Below are positions 7,727 to 17,055 of a stretch of DNA of 44,191 nucleotides, one piece after another. A program made the translations under genes and the position numbers. The stretch comes from Marinilabiliaceae bacterium. Lineage in GTDB: Bacteria > Bacteroidota > Bacteroidia > Bacteroidales > Marinilabiliaceae. The notes beneath the pieces are model-generated. The model was not told the origin of the DNA, made no database searches, and worked only from the letters and a program-made list of their open reading frames with translations. The stretch lies in NCBI GenBank assembly GCA_021443545.1, contig JABUTU010000007.1, forward strand, positions 1 through 44,191. Direction: 5' to 3'. Position 1 is the stretch's first letter; every line of letters begins with the position of its first letter.

Positions 7727-9208
7727 CTAAAAAGATTCAGCATCGCTCTTAATGGCATATGCAACATCTTCCGGTGTAAATGGAAGGCGCGACTTACCCA
7801 TCTCAGGCACATTGAATGATTTCAAACAATAATCATAGAACGAGGGCGACTCTTGCGGAAGTACAAATGGCTTCGATGTCGTTCCATTATCGTCAATATG
7901 ACAAAAATAGAGTTTCCCATACAATCCGTCATCCCGCTTGCTTGCAAAGACAAACCAACGACTATTTGACGACCATGAGTGGTACGTATCACTCTTTGAG
8001 CTATTAACGGATTCCAGTTTATATATCGTGCTATTTCGCAGATTCATCATTTGCAAATCGGCCTCTGGGTGCCAAATAGGGAATGTTCCATAATCGGCTA
8101 CCGTGTACAAAAGAAACTCTCCGTCAGGTGAGACACGTGGATGACAAACCGACTGCTTTTCACCCTTTTTCGATTTAATCAGCGTTTCTATGGTGTCTCC
8201 TATTTCCCCTGTCCTTTCATCAAAAGATACCCTGCAGAGATCATATTGCAGGCTATCAATATTTCCGATGTGGGGAAGTCGCTCTGCTGAACAGAAGTAT
8301 ATAATCTTTCCGTCAGAAGAGAAGGTGGGAAATGTCTCAAGATGCGTTGAATCTGCAAGCAATGGGTTTCTAACGACTTTGTTGGAAGCCATATCGGCTA
8401 TGTATATATCCGACTTAGTATCGAATACCTCCAATCGCTTTGACGGACGGGCATGAAAAGCTGGTATAATCTTATTTGTAGAGAAGACAAGCCAACGACC
8501 ATTTGGACTGAATTGGGCGTAAACTGACCCTGAAACCATCTCCTCGGTTTTCAACGCAAGTTTTCGCAGGTTTCCATTCTGATTTAAAATCATACCTCCA
8601 CCCTCTCCTCTTACATATAAGAACGACTGCCTGGAATCATGACTGTTGTATGTATGACAATTCATACATCTGTTTCCTACACTCTCGTAATCACATATCG
8701 ACCTCTCCCAGAAATTTTCAACACATCTCTCTACTATCCGAAGTCTGCTATACACTTCATAATCGGGTTCTATCATACGATATGTCAGATACGAATCGAT
8801 ACTATCAGATGATACCATGATATGAAATGGTTTGTACTGAACCCACTCTCCATTCAACGACTTTGAGACTGTTACTCTTATACTGCAACCAACACTCTCC
8901 GACATGAGTCGCTTCCAGTCGCGCATATCAAAAGTCACCTCATCTGACTCACAATCAGCATATACAACAACATCATTACACTCTGCCACTACATTCAGCG
9001 CATCACAGGAGTCACCACGAATAAGAAAATTAAGAGGAGCTATATTGACTGGTACTGTTACCTCTTTATAGTCGGGGTATATGTCGGGCAAAGCATCTAA
9101 CTGAGTCACATTGACAGGTTTTCTCGCACACGAGAGAATAAGAGCCACCGCCACAGTTGCAAACGACTGAAACACTACATATATCACTTTATTGATATTT
9201 CGCCTCAT
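7727..9208 (-). CDS. CxxCH-containing PD40/TolB-like propeller lipoprotein (copy C)
   Basis: A 493-residue envelope protein. The signal sequence ends in LILSC (Cys27). Residues 35-145 form a beta-rich domain with the family signature DALPDIYPDYKEVTVPVNIAPLNF. A single c-type haem attachment motif, C181-M-N-C184-H185, links it to a C-terminal beta-propeller with PD40-like repeats (FSPNGRWLVFSTN, FSSDGKIIYFCS, VSPDGEFLLYTV, SSNSRWFVFASKR). It is paralogous over its whole length to the proteins at 10485 and 13753, and is the most divergent of the three by eye. It is the last gene of the operon, 8 bases after its membrane-protein partner. Haem binding is inferred from the motif; the function is unknown. 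Confidence 0.8.
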   Translation of the reverse strand: MRRNINKVIYVVFQSFATVAVALILSCARKPVNVTQLDALPDIYPDYKEVTVPVNIAPLNFLIRGDSCDALNVVAECNDVVVYADCESDEVTFDMRDWKRLMSESVGCSIRVTVSKSLNGEWVQYKPFHIMVSSDSIDSYLTYRMIEPDYEVYSRLRIVERCVENFWERSICDYESVGNRCMNCHTYNSHDSRQSFLYVRGEGGGMILNQNGNLRKLALKTEEMVSGSVYAQFSPNGRWLVFSTNKIIPAFHARPSKRLEVFDTKSDIYIADMASNKVVRNPLLADSTHLETFPTFSSDGKIIYFCSAERLPHIGNIDSLQYDLCRVSFDERTGEIGDTIETLIKSKKGEKQSVCHPRVSPDGEFLLYTVADYGTFPIWHPEADLQMMNLRNSTIYKLESVNSSKSDTYHSWSSNSRWFVFASKRDDGLYGKLYFCHIDDNGTTSKPFVLPQESPSFYDYCLKSFNVPEMGKSRLPFTPEDVAYAIKSDAESF

Positions 9209-9216
9209 ACCTAATC

Positions 9217-10458
9217 CTACTCTTTATCAAAATAATACCAGTATGTCTCTTTAAAATCCTGACTACCCCGACACTTATTATACTCTGCGAATCTCTTTTT
9301 GACATACGGCATAGTAATATACTTACTCCACTGCTCTTCTGTCGCATCCGTTCCCGCAAGATATATGACAAGCGCTTGCTGATAAAGCTCCTTCTGACGT
9401 TCCAAACCTCGCTCAAGATAATATTTGTCATAGTCTCTCTTGAATAGCTCAATATCTTTCAATAATAAGTCCGTGCAAAGCAAATAATCAAGCGCTATCT
9501 CATTTCTCGGATTACTCTTTAATAGTTCAGTGAGAATCACCCGACAGTTATCTCCAAGTCGCAACGTATCACTATTATTCAAGTAACGTCTTTTGGATTC
9601 AATATCCATTCTGACCCTTTCGCTCATGGTATGTCCTGGGGTGTGTTCTACAGCCCACTCTCTATAAATGCTCGACTTCGATAGGTAACGTATATACTTC
9701 ATTGCAGCGAGGGTATCGCCACTGACAAGATTCACCTCAGCCAGACGCTTAAGCATCTTCATGTTTATATTGTTGGGAGAAAATACACAACTCATCATAG
9801 CAGCCCTCTCGGCATAGGTCATATCGCCAACCGAATAGTAGAGGTCGTTCATCATATTAATGATAGCCAACGCTGTATCTTCCCCAATAGTTTGAAGTGT
9901 CCCCAACTCTTTCGGACTGATTTTCAGCAAATTGTCAGGCAAAAGACCTAAATGGGCACTTGCAAGGTAATAGTAGAAACTAATAACTACGTTTTGGATA
10001 CCCACATTATGCACATTCTGCAAGACATTATGGTAATTCCCAAAATAATACTCCATTTCGACAGATAAGGTCTTCTCAAAATCCCTATGTGATAAGCCAT
10101 ACTGATAGGGCTTATAGTTATGATTGAATGGAGAATGTAGATACGTATAATAGATATCAGAAATAAAAACCAGTATAAGAACTACAATAGCGCATCTCCT
10201 CAAACGCATTCTTCTTAGTACCAGATAGGGGATATGACCTATTACTAACAGGATGACCACAAATGCTACGCACTGCAATATTGGTCCTGCATACTGATAG
10301 TAGTAAAAGTGACCAAACAATCTATATACGTCAGAGAAGAGGACATTCTGCTCCTGCCAGTAGTAGTGGTAGGGATATGATAACATCAGATATAAGGTTA
10401 TCATAATTATGATCGCCCCTAAAACTCCTGCAATAATATGTTCTGTTTTCCTGCTCAA
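9217..10458 (-). CDS. DUF6057-like membrane protein, short form (copy C)
   Basis: A 413-residue protein with about three membrane spans in the first 110 residues, then a soluble alpha-helical, TPR-like part. It matches the C-terminal halves of the proteins at 11962 and 15236 (for example LAEVNLVSGDTLAAMKYIRYL against MAECLIVNGKYNAARKYLERL). The full-length copies have around nine spans, so this copy lacks most of the central membrane block; reading frame and ends are intact. The start is TTG, chosen because a perfect AAGGAGG lies 7 bases upstream. It is paired with the propeller gene at 7727. Confidence 0.7.
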   Translation of the reverse strand: MSRKTEHIIAGVLGAIIIMITLYLMLSYPYHYYWQEQNVLFSDVYRLFGHFYYYQYAGPILQCVAFVVILLVIGHIPYLVLRRMRLRRCAIVVLILVFISDIYYTYLHSPFNHNYKPYQYGLSHRDFEKTLSVEMEYYFGNYHNVLQNVHNVGIQNVVISFYYYLASAHLGLLPDNLLKISPKELGTLQTIGEDTALAIINMMNDLYYSVGDMTYAERAAMMSCVFSPNNINMKMLKRLAEVNLVSGDTLAAMKYIRYLSKSSIYREWAVEHTPGHTMSERVRMDIESKRRYLNNSDTLRLGDNCRVILTELLKSNPRNEIALDYLLCTDLLLKDIELFKRDYDKYYLERGLERQKELYQQALVIYLAGTDATEEQWSKYITMPYVKKRFAEYNKCRGSQDFKETYWYYFDKE

Positions 10459-10465
10459 TGGTTCA

Positions 10466-10472
10466 CCTCCTT
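10466..10472 (-). promoter_or_regulatory. strong Shine-Dalgarno that decides a TTG start
   Basis: Minus-strand AAGGAGG lies 7 bases before the TTG at 10458. It makes TTG the likely initiator for the short membrane protein, with no ATG candidate nearby. Confidence 0.6.
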
Positions 10473-10484
10473 AGCACAACAATA

Positions 10485-11957
10485 CTACTTTCTAACAACA
10501 GTATTAACTCTTCTGTCCGTGACCAGTTCCCGACTGACACGCTTGACATCGAAATCGACTGGTTTACACGTAAAGTCAGGCGTATTAAATGAATAGAGAG
10601 TTGCATCATAATATTCCCACGGCTTCTCTTGAGGCAAGAGGAACGGCTTCGTGAATAGTCCGTCGTCTCCAATAGATGATAAATACAACTGCGTATATAA
10701 ACCATTCTCTCTACGGCTGGTAAATACTATCCAACGACTATTATTACTCCAATTCAGAGAGCTCTCCGACTGAATGGAGTTAATCTCAGACAAACAACGA
10801 GACTCGCCAGTTTCCAGATTCATAATCCAGAAATCTGCCTCCTTATGCCATATACTGAAATATCCATAGTCAATCAGTGTAAACACCAAATACTTGCCAT
10901 CATAGGATGGTCGTGGCCACGTCACGCTTTTTCCTCTTGACGATGCTTTAAAGAGCGTGTCGACCACTATGCCGAACTCTCCTGTCTCGGAAGAGAATGC
11001 TATCCGACACAAATCGTACTTCTCATCCCTGAAATGCAATGGGTAATCATGCTGGGGAGATGTGATGAAGTAAATCCACTCTCCGTCAGGAGAAAAGACT
11101 GGTAGATTCTCAGATGTTTCTCTTTTTGAGACTATTGGTGATAATATGATTTCATTGCTCTCTGCATCATATACTAATATATCCGATGACAGATCGAACA
11201 CTTCGACTCGCTCATCCCTCACTACATGAAACCCCTGTCGTGTCTGATTTGTCGAAAAGGCACAGTAACGTCCCATAGGATGCCAATAAGGATATACCAT
11301 TGCTCCGTTTATGGAGTCGTTTTTTGCTTTCAACAACTCACATCGTCCATCGTTCTGAATAGCTGTTGCGCCATGCTCGCCCCTCACATGAAATACAAAC
11401 TGATCAGGATTCGTTCTATTGGAGGTATGACAGTTAACGCATGACCCAGTCACGGAGGTGTTCTCGAATATAGGCGACTCATCAAAATTACTTAAATCCC
11501 GCTGGTAAATACCCATTTTACTATACACTTCATAACCAGGTGCTATACGTCGATAAGTCACACCCCAGGCATCGAGAGGATACTGACTAACGTGTATTGT
11601 AAAATCAGAATACTGCACCCATCTGCCATCGACACGTGCCGTGACTGTAACTGTAATATCCTCCCCTTTATTCTGAGCAAGAAGATTATGCCACTCATCG
11701 ATACCAAATTGAGCGTATTCACCTTCTGCACTTATCTCAACTCCATTTTTTCCCCTGACGTGCACTACCATACCATCGAAGCCATCGGCTATTATATTGA
11801 AATTCAATGGCGCTATACCAACTGGAATAGTTACTCCTATATAGTCAGGGTATATCGGTGGCATAGCACTTTCCTTCACAACATTATATGGTTTACCAAC
11901 ACAAGCTGTCAGCAAAAACAACACTACAACTACCAGATATATACAACTTCTCTTCAT
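10485..11957 (-). CDS. CxxCH-containing PD40/TolB-like propeller lipoprotein (copy B)
   Basis: A 490-residue paralogue of the 7727 and 13753 proteins. The signal ends in LLTAC (Cys19). The N-terminal signature AMPPIYPDYIGVTIPVGIAP is followed by a beta-rich domain and YRRIAPGYEVYS (about residues 135-146). The haem motif is C173-V-N-C176-H177, followed by SNRTNPDQF as in copy A (SNRGNPEQF). Propeller repeats include WHPMGRYCAFSTN and FSPDGEWIYFITS. The residues after the lipid Cys (VGKPYN) lack the acidic surface-export signal typical of SusD-like proteins, so a periplasm-facing position is more likely. It starts 27 bases before the short membrane protein in the operon. Confidence 0.82.
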   Translation of the reverse strand: MKRSCIYLVVVVLFLLTACVGKPYNVVKESAMPPIYPDYIGVTIPVGIAPLNFNIIADGFDGMVVHVRGKNGVEISAEGEYAQFGIDEWHNLLAQNKGEDITVTVTARVDGRWVQYSDFTIHVSQYPLDAWGVTYRRIAPGYEVYSKMGIYQRDLSNFDESPIFENTSVTGSCVNCHTSNRTNPDQFVFHVRGEHGATAIQNDGRCELLKAKNDSINGAMVYPYWHPMGRYCAFSTNQTRQGFHVVRDERVEVFDLSSDILVYDAESNEIILSPIVSKRETSENLPVFSPDGEWIYFITSPQHDYPLHFRDEKYDLCRIAFSSETGEFGIVVDTLFKASSRGKSVTWPRPSYDGKYLVFTLIDYGYFSIWHKEADFWIMNLETGESRCLSEINSIQSESSLNWSNNSRWIVFTSRRENGLYTQLYLSSIGDDGLFTKPFLLPQEKPWEYYDATLYSFNTPDFTCKPVDFDVKRVSRELVTDRRVNTVVRK

Positions 11958-11961
11958 CCCT

Positions 11962-13749
11962 TTATTTTATATTACCTACCAACAGATAGTACCACAATGT
12001 ATTCTTATATTCATTTAATTTGGGAGACTCTTTTCCCTCTGTCGACATAATGGTTGCAAATCTTCGTAACTTCTCGGTCTCCTTATTATCAACTAAATTC
12101 TGAGGAATTGGAATACTCCTCTGCATACAGGCAAACAATATTCCTTGTTGACATATTGGCGGGATAAAGCTCTTGCGCTTTTGTAGAACTGCAAAATACT
12201 GCATAAATTTATCTATATCACGACTCAATAATGGGTGGATAAGCATATACTGCATAGCCAGTTTATTATCAGGGTTCTGTATGATAAGCTGTCCTAACAG
12301 CTTATCAACCTCCTGTTCACTAAATAGAAGGTCATTCGTAAGCAGGCTTCTGCGTATCCTTCCATAAAATGGATGATTATCAATACTAGTCTCATCATCC
12401 ATGAGTTGCATTGTCTGCTGTGCCCACCTTTTGTAAAACAATGTTTTCTCCAAAATGCGCAGGTACTTCAAAGCGACATCATACTGTCCGTTGATAATAT
12501 TGGTCTCAGCAATACGTCGTATGCAACGACCACTCTTCGAACAATTTGGAATCGCTTCCATGGCCTCGAAATAGAACCGTTGAGCTGTATTTACCAAACC
12601 AAGTTGATAATATGCCTCAGCCGTAATCAACAAGGAGTTTGGCTCTCTCCGAAATGGAGGCAGCAGACCCTCTTCGCCATTCTGATAGTATTGAAATGCC
12701 TTTTCACATAATTGGTCAGTCATTCCCAAGGCCAAATTGGTAGCACAAACACTCATAGGCAACTCTGGTTGTCGGGCTGTTGCTTTCTGCAAGATCCCAT
12801 TCCAGTTATTGGTCCTCACAAGACAATCATAATCGATCAGTTCGTACTGCCGGCCATCATAGAAAAACCTGACACCTAAGATTATAAGAGTCGCTGAACA
12901 AAAAACAAATATGCCAACAGCAACTATCTCTTTCAGAGCAAATCCCACCCATTTAACAATGCTAACAGAATAGAGAAATGGAACTATTACTACCACTACC
13001 ATTAACAAGTATTGTACAATAGGCACAACTGTCGGAATGCGATAATAAAACAAGCCATTCAACAATCTATCAATAGGATAATTGACAATATTGGAGGAGA
13101 AAAATACCATAGCTACAATTGCAACACTTTGAGTCGCTACCATCACAACTAAATGAGATGCGCCACTCTTACTTTTCATTTCAAATAACAACGCAAAGAG
13201 GCAAAAGGCATATGCGACTGTTCCCAAAAGCCAATATGAGGTCATAGCAATAAGTACTGAAGCAATCAGTCTATGATTTTTATTGCAGATGAATGTATAT
13301 GCCCAAGCTACACATAGAAGAGATATTAGGGCAATCGGATATGAAAGCATCACATTCACGTCCCCCAGATATAACCACAACAAAAGCAAAGGGACATAAC
13401 TCAACAAATAGGAATTCGTTGGAATAGTGCCATATAGACGTTTGGCTATAGCATGAATGATAAGTTGCAATAGAAGCAAGAGCAAGGAGATTATCAATGC
13501 TCCGGTAATTGGCATTATATAAAATTGAGTAAGAGCCTCAGCAAGATAGTTTGACAAACCACCAGGCAACATTACTGCCTCTCTGAAATAATCAAACGTT
13601 GTGACGAATAGTTGGAACTGCTCATGGTAGCTTAATACACTTCGATAGGGAAGAAACCAAAACAGAAACATAGCTATTACCATTACCAACGTCAAAATTG
13701 GCAATACACAAGACCTTTTAGATTCGCGCTCTTTTAGCTTCCGTTCCAT
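11962..13749 (-). CDS. DUF6057-like multi-span membrane protein (copy B)
   Basis: About 595 residues. Roughly nine hydrophobic spans occupy residues 17-310, followed by a soluble helical-repeat region containing AYYQLGLVNTAQRFYFEAMEA and AETNIINGQYDVALKYLRIL, which look TPR-like. After the first span comes a family signature also in copy A: DYFREAVMLPGGLSNYLAE then a QFY...P segment. The name DUF6057 is from memory of Bacteroidales annotations. The ATG at 13749 follows the upstream stop by three bases; a GTG one codon earlier is possible. Tight coupling to the propeller gene on each side suggests a complex in the envelope. Activity is unknown. Confidence 0.75.
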   Translation of the reverse strand: MERKLKERESKRSCVLPILTLVMVIAMFLFWFLPYRSVLSYHEQFQLFVTTFDYFREAVMLPGGLSNYLAEALTQFYIMPITGALIISLLLLLLQLIIHAIAKRLYGTIPTNSYLLSYVPLLLLWLYLGDVNVMLSYPIALISLLCVAWAYTFICNKNHRLIASVLIAMTSYWLLGTVAYAFCLFALLFEMKSKSGASHLVVMVATQSVAIVAMVFFSSNIVNYPIDRLLNGLFYYRIPTVVPIVQYLLMVVVVIVPFLYSVSIVKWVGFALKEIVAVGIFVFCSATLIILGVRFFYDGRQYELIDYDCLVRTNNWNGILQKATARQPELPMSVCATNLALGMTDQLCEKAFQYYQNGEEGLLPPFRREPNSLLITAEAYYQLGLVNTAQRFYFEAMEAIPNCSKSGRCIRRIAETNIINGQYDVALKYLRILEKTLFYKRWAQQTMQLMDDETSIDNHPFYGRIRRSLLTNDLLFSEQEVDKLLGQLIIQNPDNKLAMQYMLIHPLLSRDIDKFMQYFAVLQKRKSFIPPICQQGILFACMQRSIPIPQNLVDNKETEKLRRFATIMSTEGKESPKLNEYKNTLWYYLLVGNIK

Positions 13750-13752
13750 CAC

Positions 13753-15216
13753 TTAATGTTTTATGCGAACAGCCGAGACTCTACCCGACAACACCTCTGA
13801 ACGTGTTTGCTGGACATTCAATTCCACCTTTCTTGTCGTGAAGTCTGGAGCATTGAACGAGTGAAGATTCTCCCTATAATACTCTTTAGGATTACGTTGA
13901 GGCAACAGGAATGGTTTAGTTGCATGTCCCGTTTCATCAACAAGTGCGAAATATAGCAATGAATATAGATGGTCCTCACGTTTGCTACCAAAAAGAAACC
14001 AGCCATTGGCATCACTACTCCAATTATGATATGCATCTGACTCATTACTATTCACCTCATCCATGACTCGCGTTATTCCTGTTTGCATATCAAGCAGATA
14101 CAAATCACTCTCCATCCGATTGAGAGGTGTCGTCCCATAGTCTGTCATGCAGAACATCAACCATCTGCCATCATAGCTTGGTCGTGGCAGTGAAATGCTC
14201 TTACCGAGATTATCGCCATCAAGTATTGTCGTTATGCTATCTCCGAATGCCCCTCTCTTCTCATCAAAAGCTACTGCACATAACGAATAGTGCAACTGGT
14301 TGTATCCGGCCGGCATCTCACAATAGGGAGCCTTACAGAAAAACAACGTCCGACCATCAGCTGAGAAAGCTGGTGTCGTCTCGAAATCATGAGTTGACAT
14401 CAGTGGGGAAACAATTAACTCATCGCTGTGAGTATCTAATATAGCTATATCACTGACAGCATCCCATGGTTCAATGATTTTATCCGGACCGACATAGAAG
14501 TTTTGGTATATCCTATTGAGCGAATAGGCACAATACCTACCTTCAGGATGCCAATAACCATATGTACAAGCACCTGCTGTCTCACTGGTTTTTGTATTCA
14601 GATACCTATCTTCATCACCATTATGTATTATTGTACATCCATGCTTACCACGTATATGTAGCGAAAACTGTTCTGGATTTCCTCTATTACTATAATGACA
14701 ATTCATACAACTGCCATCGACGGCTCTTGACTCTATAATAGCACTCTCCTCAAAAGTTGCCAAACATCGCTGATACATCCCCAACGTGCTAAATGTCTCA
14801 AATCCTGGTGCTATACGACGATATACAACACCATAATCAGTCATATCGCAGTCACTAACTATCATTTCAAATGGTTTATACCGTTGCCACTCACCGTTAA
14901 CCTTTGCCATAACATTAAATGTTAGTGTGCCTCCAATATTCTGACTGAGAAGGGTATGCCACTCACAGATTTCAAAATCAGCCCACTCTCCACGTACATG
15001 AATCTCTCCTCCTTCGGAACCTACTACCCTTACATCAACCAATTCAAGACCCGACTCCTCAACACTGAAATTCATTGGGGCTATACTTGCTGGTATTGTA
15101 ACTCCAACATAATCAGGATATATGACTGGCATAGCATCAATAACAACAACATTCGTTGGATGTTCAACGCATGATGTGAAAGCTATAAATGCTATTATGC
15201 ACACTAAATATTTCAT
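13753..15216 (-). CDS. CxxCH-containing PD40/TolB-like propeller lipoprotein (copy A)
   Basis: A 487-residue protein. The signal ends in AFTSC (Cys16). Next come the signature AMPVIYPDYVGVTIPASIAP, a beta-rich domain with YRRIAPGFETFS (about residues 132-143), the haem motif C170-M-N-C173-H174 and a C-terminal propeller with WHPEGRYCAYSLN, FSADGRTLFFCKA and PSYDGRWLMFCMTDYG. The YDGRWLMF/YDGKYLVF blade is shared with copy B. It lies between the two long membrane proteins, 3 bases before one and 19 after the other. A single haem in an extracytoplasmic propeller is unusual and suggests electron transfer or redox sensing, which is inference. Confidence 0.82.
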   Translation of the reverse strand: MKYLVCIIAFIAFTSCVEHPTNVVVIDAMPVIYPDYVGVTIPASIAPMNFSVEESGLELVDVRVVGSEGGEIHVRGEWADFEICEWHTLLSQNIGGTLTFNVMAKVNGEWQRYKPFEMIVSDCDMTDYGVVYRRIAPGFETFSTLGMYQRCLATFEESAIIESRAVDGSCMNCHYSNRGNPEQFSLHIRGKHGCTIIHNGDEDRYLNTKTSETAGACTYGYWHPEGRYCAYSLNRIYQNFYVGPDKIIEPWDAVSDIAILDTHSDELIVSPLMSTHDFETTPAFSADGRTLFFCKAPYCEMPAGYNQLHYSLCAVAFDEKRGAFGDSITTILDGDNLGKSISLPRPSYDGRWLMFCMTDYGTTPLNRMESDLYLLDMQTGITRVMDEVNSNESDAYHNWSSDANGWFLFGSKREDHLYSLLYFALVDETGHATKPFLLPQRNPKEYYRENLHSFNAPDFTTRKVELNVQQTRSEVLSGRVSAVRIKH

Positions 15217-15235
15217 TTATATGCTGTTTTTTAAT

Positions 15236-17050
15236 TCATCCTTCCCGCTCATTGTGGATTGGGATACGATTTTCGCGTTGCGACTTCTTATTCTGAAGCA
15301 TCAAATAATAAGTCCAGTACGATGGATCTGCTACCTTCCAATAGTTTTGATTCTTTTGCGTGTTGCTAATAAAATTCTGCAGGTTCTTAACCACTGCTTG
15401 GGATATTGGGAAGGGGAGCCCCTCCGTATTTGGATGTCCAAAACTCCAAAAAAGCAATATAGCCTCTTGATGATGAAGAGGTATATACTCTTGTTGGAAG
15501 ACCTCTGAAGCATAATGATACATTCCTACGAATCTCTCCAGATTGCCTTTTAATAACGACACAGCACAGAAATAGTCCCACGCCAGTCTATTGCTTCCCG
15601 CACCATCCTCCAATGCCAACAACCCAAATTCTGTCTCTATTTGGTCGTAAAAGAAGAAGTTCTCTGTCTTGAATCGCAATCTACGCATCTCACCAAAAAC
15701 AGGGTGCTCATTGATTGATTTCTCATCATCAAGTATTATCTCTGTCTTCTTTGCCCAGTCGGAGTAGAATATGGTTCTCTTCAACCTTTCAAGGTATTTC
15801 CTCGCAGCATTATACTTACCATTTACTATAAGACATTCAGCCATACGTTTTGTCATATGAGCACTCTTCTTACCGTTTGGTATCGCCTCTTGGGAATCGA
15901 AATAGTAACGAAAACAGGTATTCACAAGGGCTAAATGATAAGCAACTTCTGCACTCGGTGTTGCACTGACACAATTCAATTTAAACCGGTCAAAGAGGTC
16001 TTGAACACCTCGTAGATTGTAATTAAACATTTGCTCGCCCATTTGGCCCGTTTTAGCAAGAGCCAACATGACACACTGCCGGGATAATTCGCTATCGGGT
16101 TGCTCATCTTTAGAATTTTCAATGATTCTTTGCCAGGCTCCTTGCCTTGTTAAGTTTATATACTGCAGAGTCGTGAACTTCTCGCCATCAAATGATTTTA
16201 ATACTGATAAAACAGCAAGGAGCAGCACTCCTCCAGAAAAAGCAGATGTGAATAGGATACTATTTGCCAACCGTATTGAACGTACGACATTAATCGCAAT
16301 AGCACCAATAACGATGTATAATGGCAAACCGAAGAGAGAGGTCGGGAATTGTGTAGGCTGTCTGTAGTAATGGACTCCCCAAAAGAGGCTTTCGTTAGGG
16401 TATTGTTCAAGAAATAGACGGCCTAATACTAATATAGTGAGGGCTATATAGAGTAGCGATACTAAAGAGATTAAATAACGGCGTCGGAGTCGCTCTTCAG
16501 TAATAATAGATATCACAATGGCAACGACAGAAACGGGTCCTATAATCCAATATAATAATGGGGTAGCTATTACGATTGTAACTATCGAGGTGGCAAGGCC
16601 GCACATCAGGTATCTTAGAGGCCTGACTATAAGTATTGAAAGTGTAAGCGCTACTGGGAATGTAAACATAGCATTTTCATCGCACATAAAGGCCAGTAAG
16701 AATACTGATATGGAGATAGATAGCGATAAAATGGAAAGAGAAAAAGGCCACTCGTCACTTTCTCTCTTCAATGTATAATAGAGAGTAGCAGTTAATAGAA
16801 TTATAATAATGGCCACAATAACAGCGCCCACTGCTGGATAATAAAAAAACTGAACTATGAACTCAGCTATATAATCTGACACTCCCCCTGCAACGGATAT
16901 GCTTTCTTTAAAATAGTTTTGAGAGAAAAGAAAAAACTGATACGTTTCATGAAATGCCAGTAAACCTGGTAATTGTAGCATATACAGGGCTACAACGATT
17001 CCAAAGAGAGCGAGAATAAGAGTTGGATATAATGAACGTATACGATTCAT
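15236..17050 (-). CDS. DUF6057-like multi-span membrane protein (copy A)
   Basis: A 604-residue protein with about nine hydrophobic spans in residues 8-310 and a helical-repeat C-terminal half (AYHLALVNTCFRYYFDSQEA, MAECLIVNGKYNAARKYLERL). The shared signature NYFKESISVAGGVSDYIAE sits after the first span. I set the start at the ATG at 17050, 6 bases after the upstream stop, because the first hydrophobic span begins soon after it; an upstream in-frame ATG at 17134 would add 28 residues overlapping the previous gene. It heads the first of three membrane-protein/propeller pairs. Confidence 0.75.
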   Translation of the reverse strand: MNRIRSLYPTLILALFGIVVALYMLQLPGLLAFHETYQFFLFSQNYFKESISVAGGVSDYIAEFIVQFFYYPAVGAVIVAIIIILLTATLYYTLKRESDEWPFSLSILSLSISISVFLLAFMCDENAMFTFPVALTLSILIVRPLRYLMCGLATSIVTIVIATPLLYWIIGPVSVVAIVISIITEERLRRRYLISLVSLLYIALTILVLGRLFLEQYPNESLFWGVHYYRQPTQFPTSLFGLPLYIVIGAIAINVVRSIRLANSILFTSAFSGGVLLLAVLSVLKSFDGEKFTTLQYINLTRQGAWQRIIENSKDEQPDSELSRQCVMLALAKTGQMGEQMFNYNLRGVQDLFDRFKLNCVSATPSAEVAYHLALVNTCFRYYFDSQEAIPNGKKSAHMTKRMAECLIVNGKYNAARKYLERLKRTIFYSDWAKKTEIILDDEKSINEHPVFGEMRRLRFKTENFFFYDQIETEFGLLALEDGAGSNRLAWDYFCAVSLLKGNLERFVGMYHYASEVFQQEYIPLHHQEAILLFWSFGHPNTEGLPFPISQAVVKNLQNFISNTQKNQNYWKVADPSYWTYYLMLQNKKSQRENRIPIHNEREG

Positions 17051-17055
17051 AGCTC

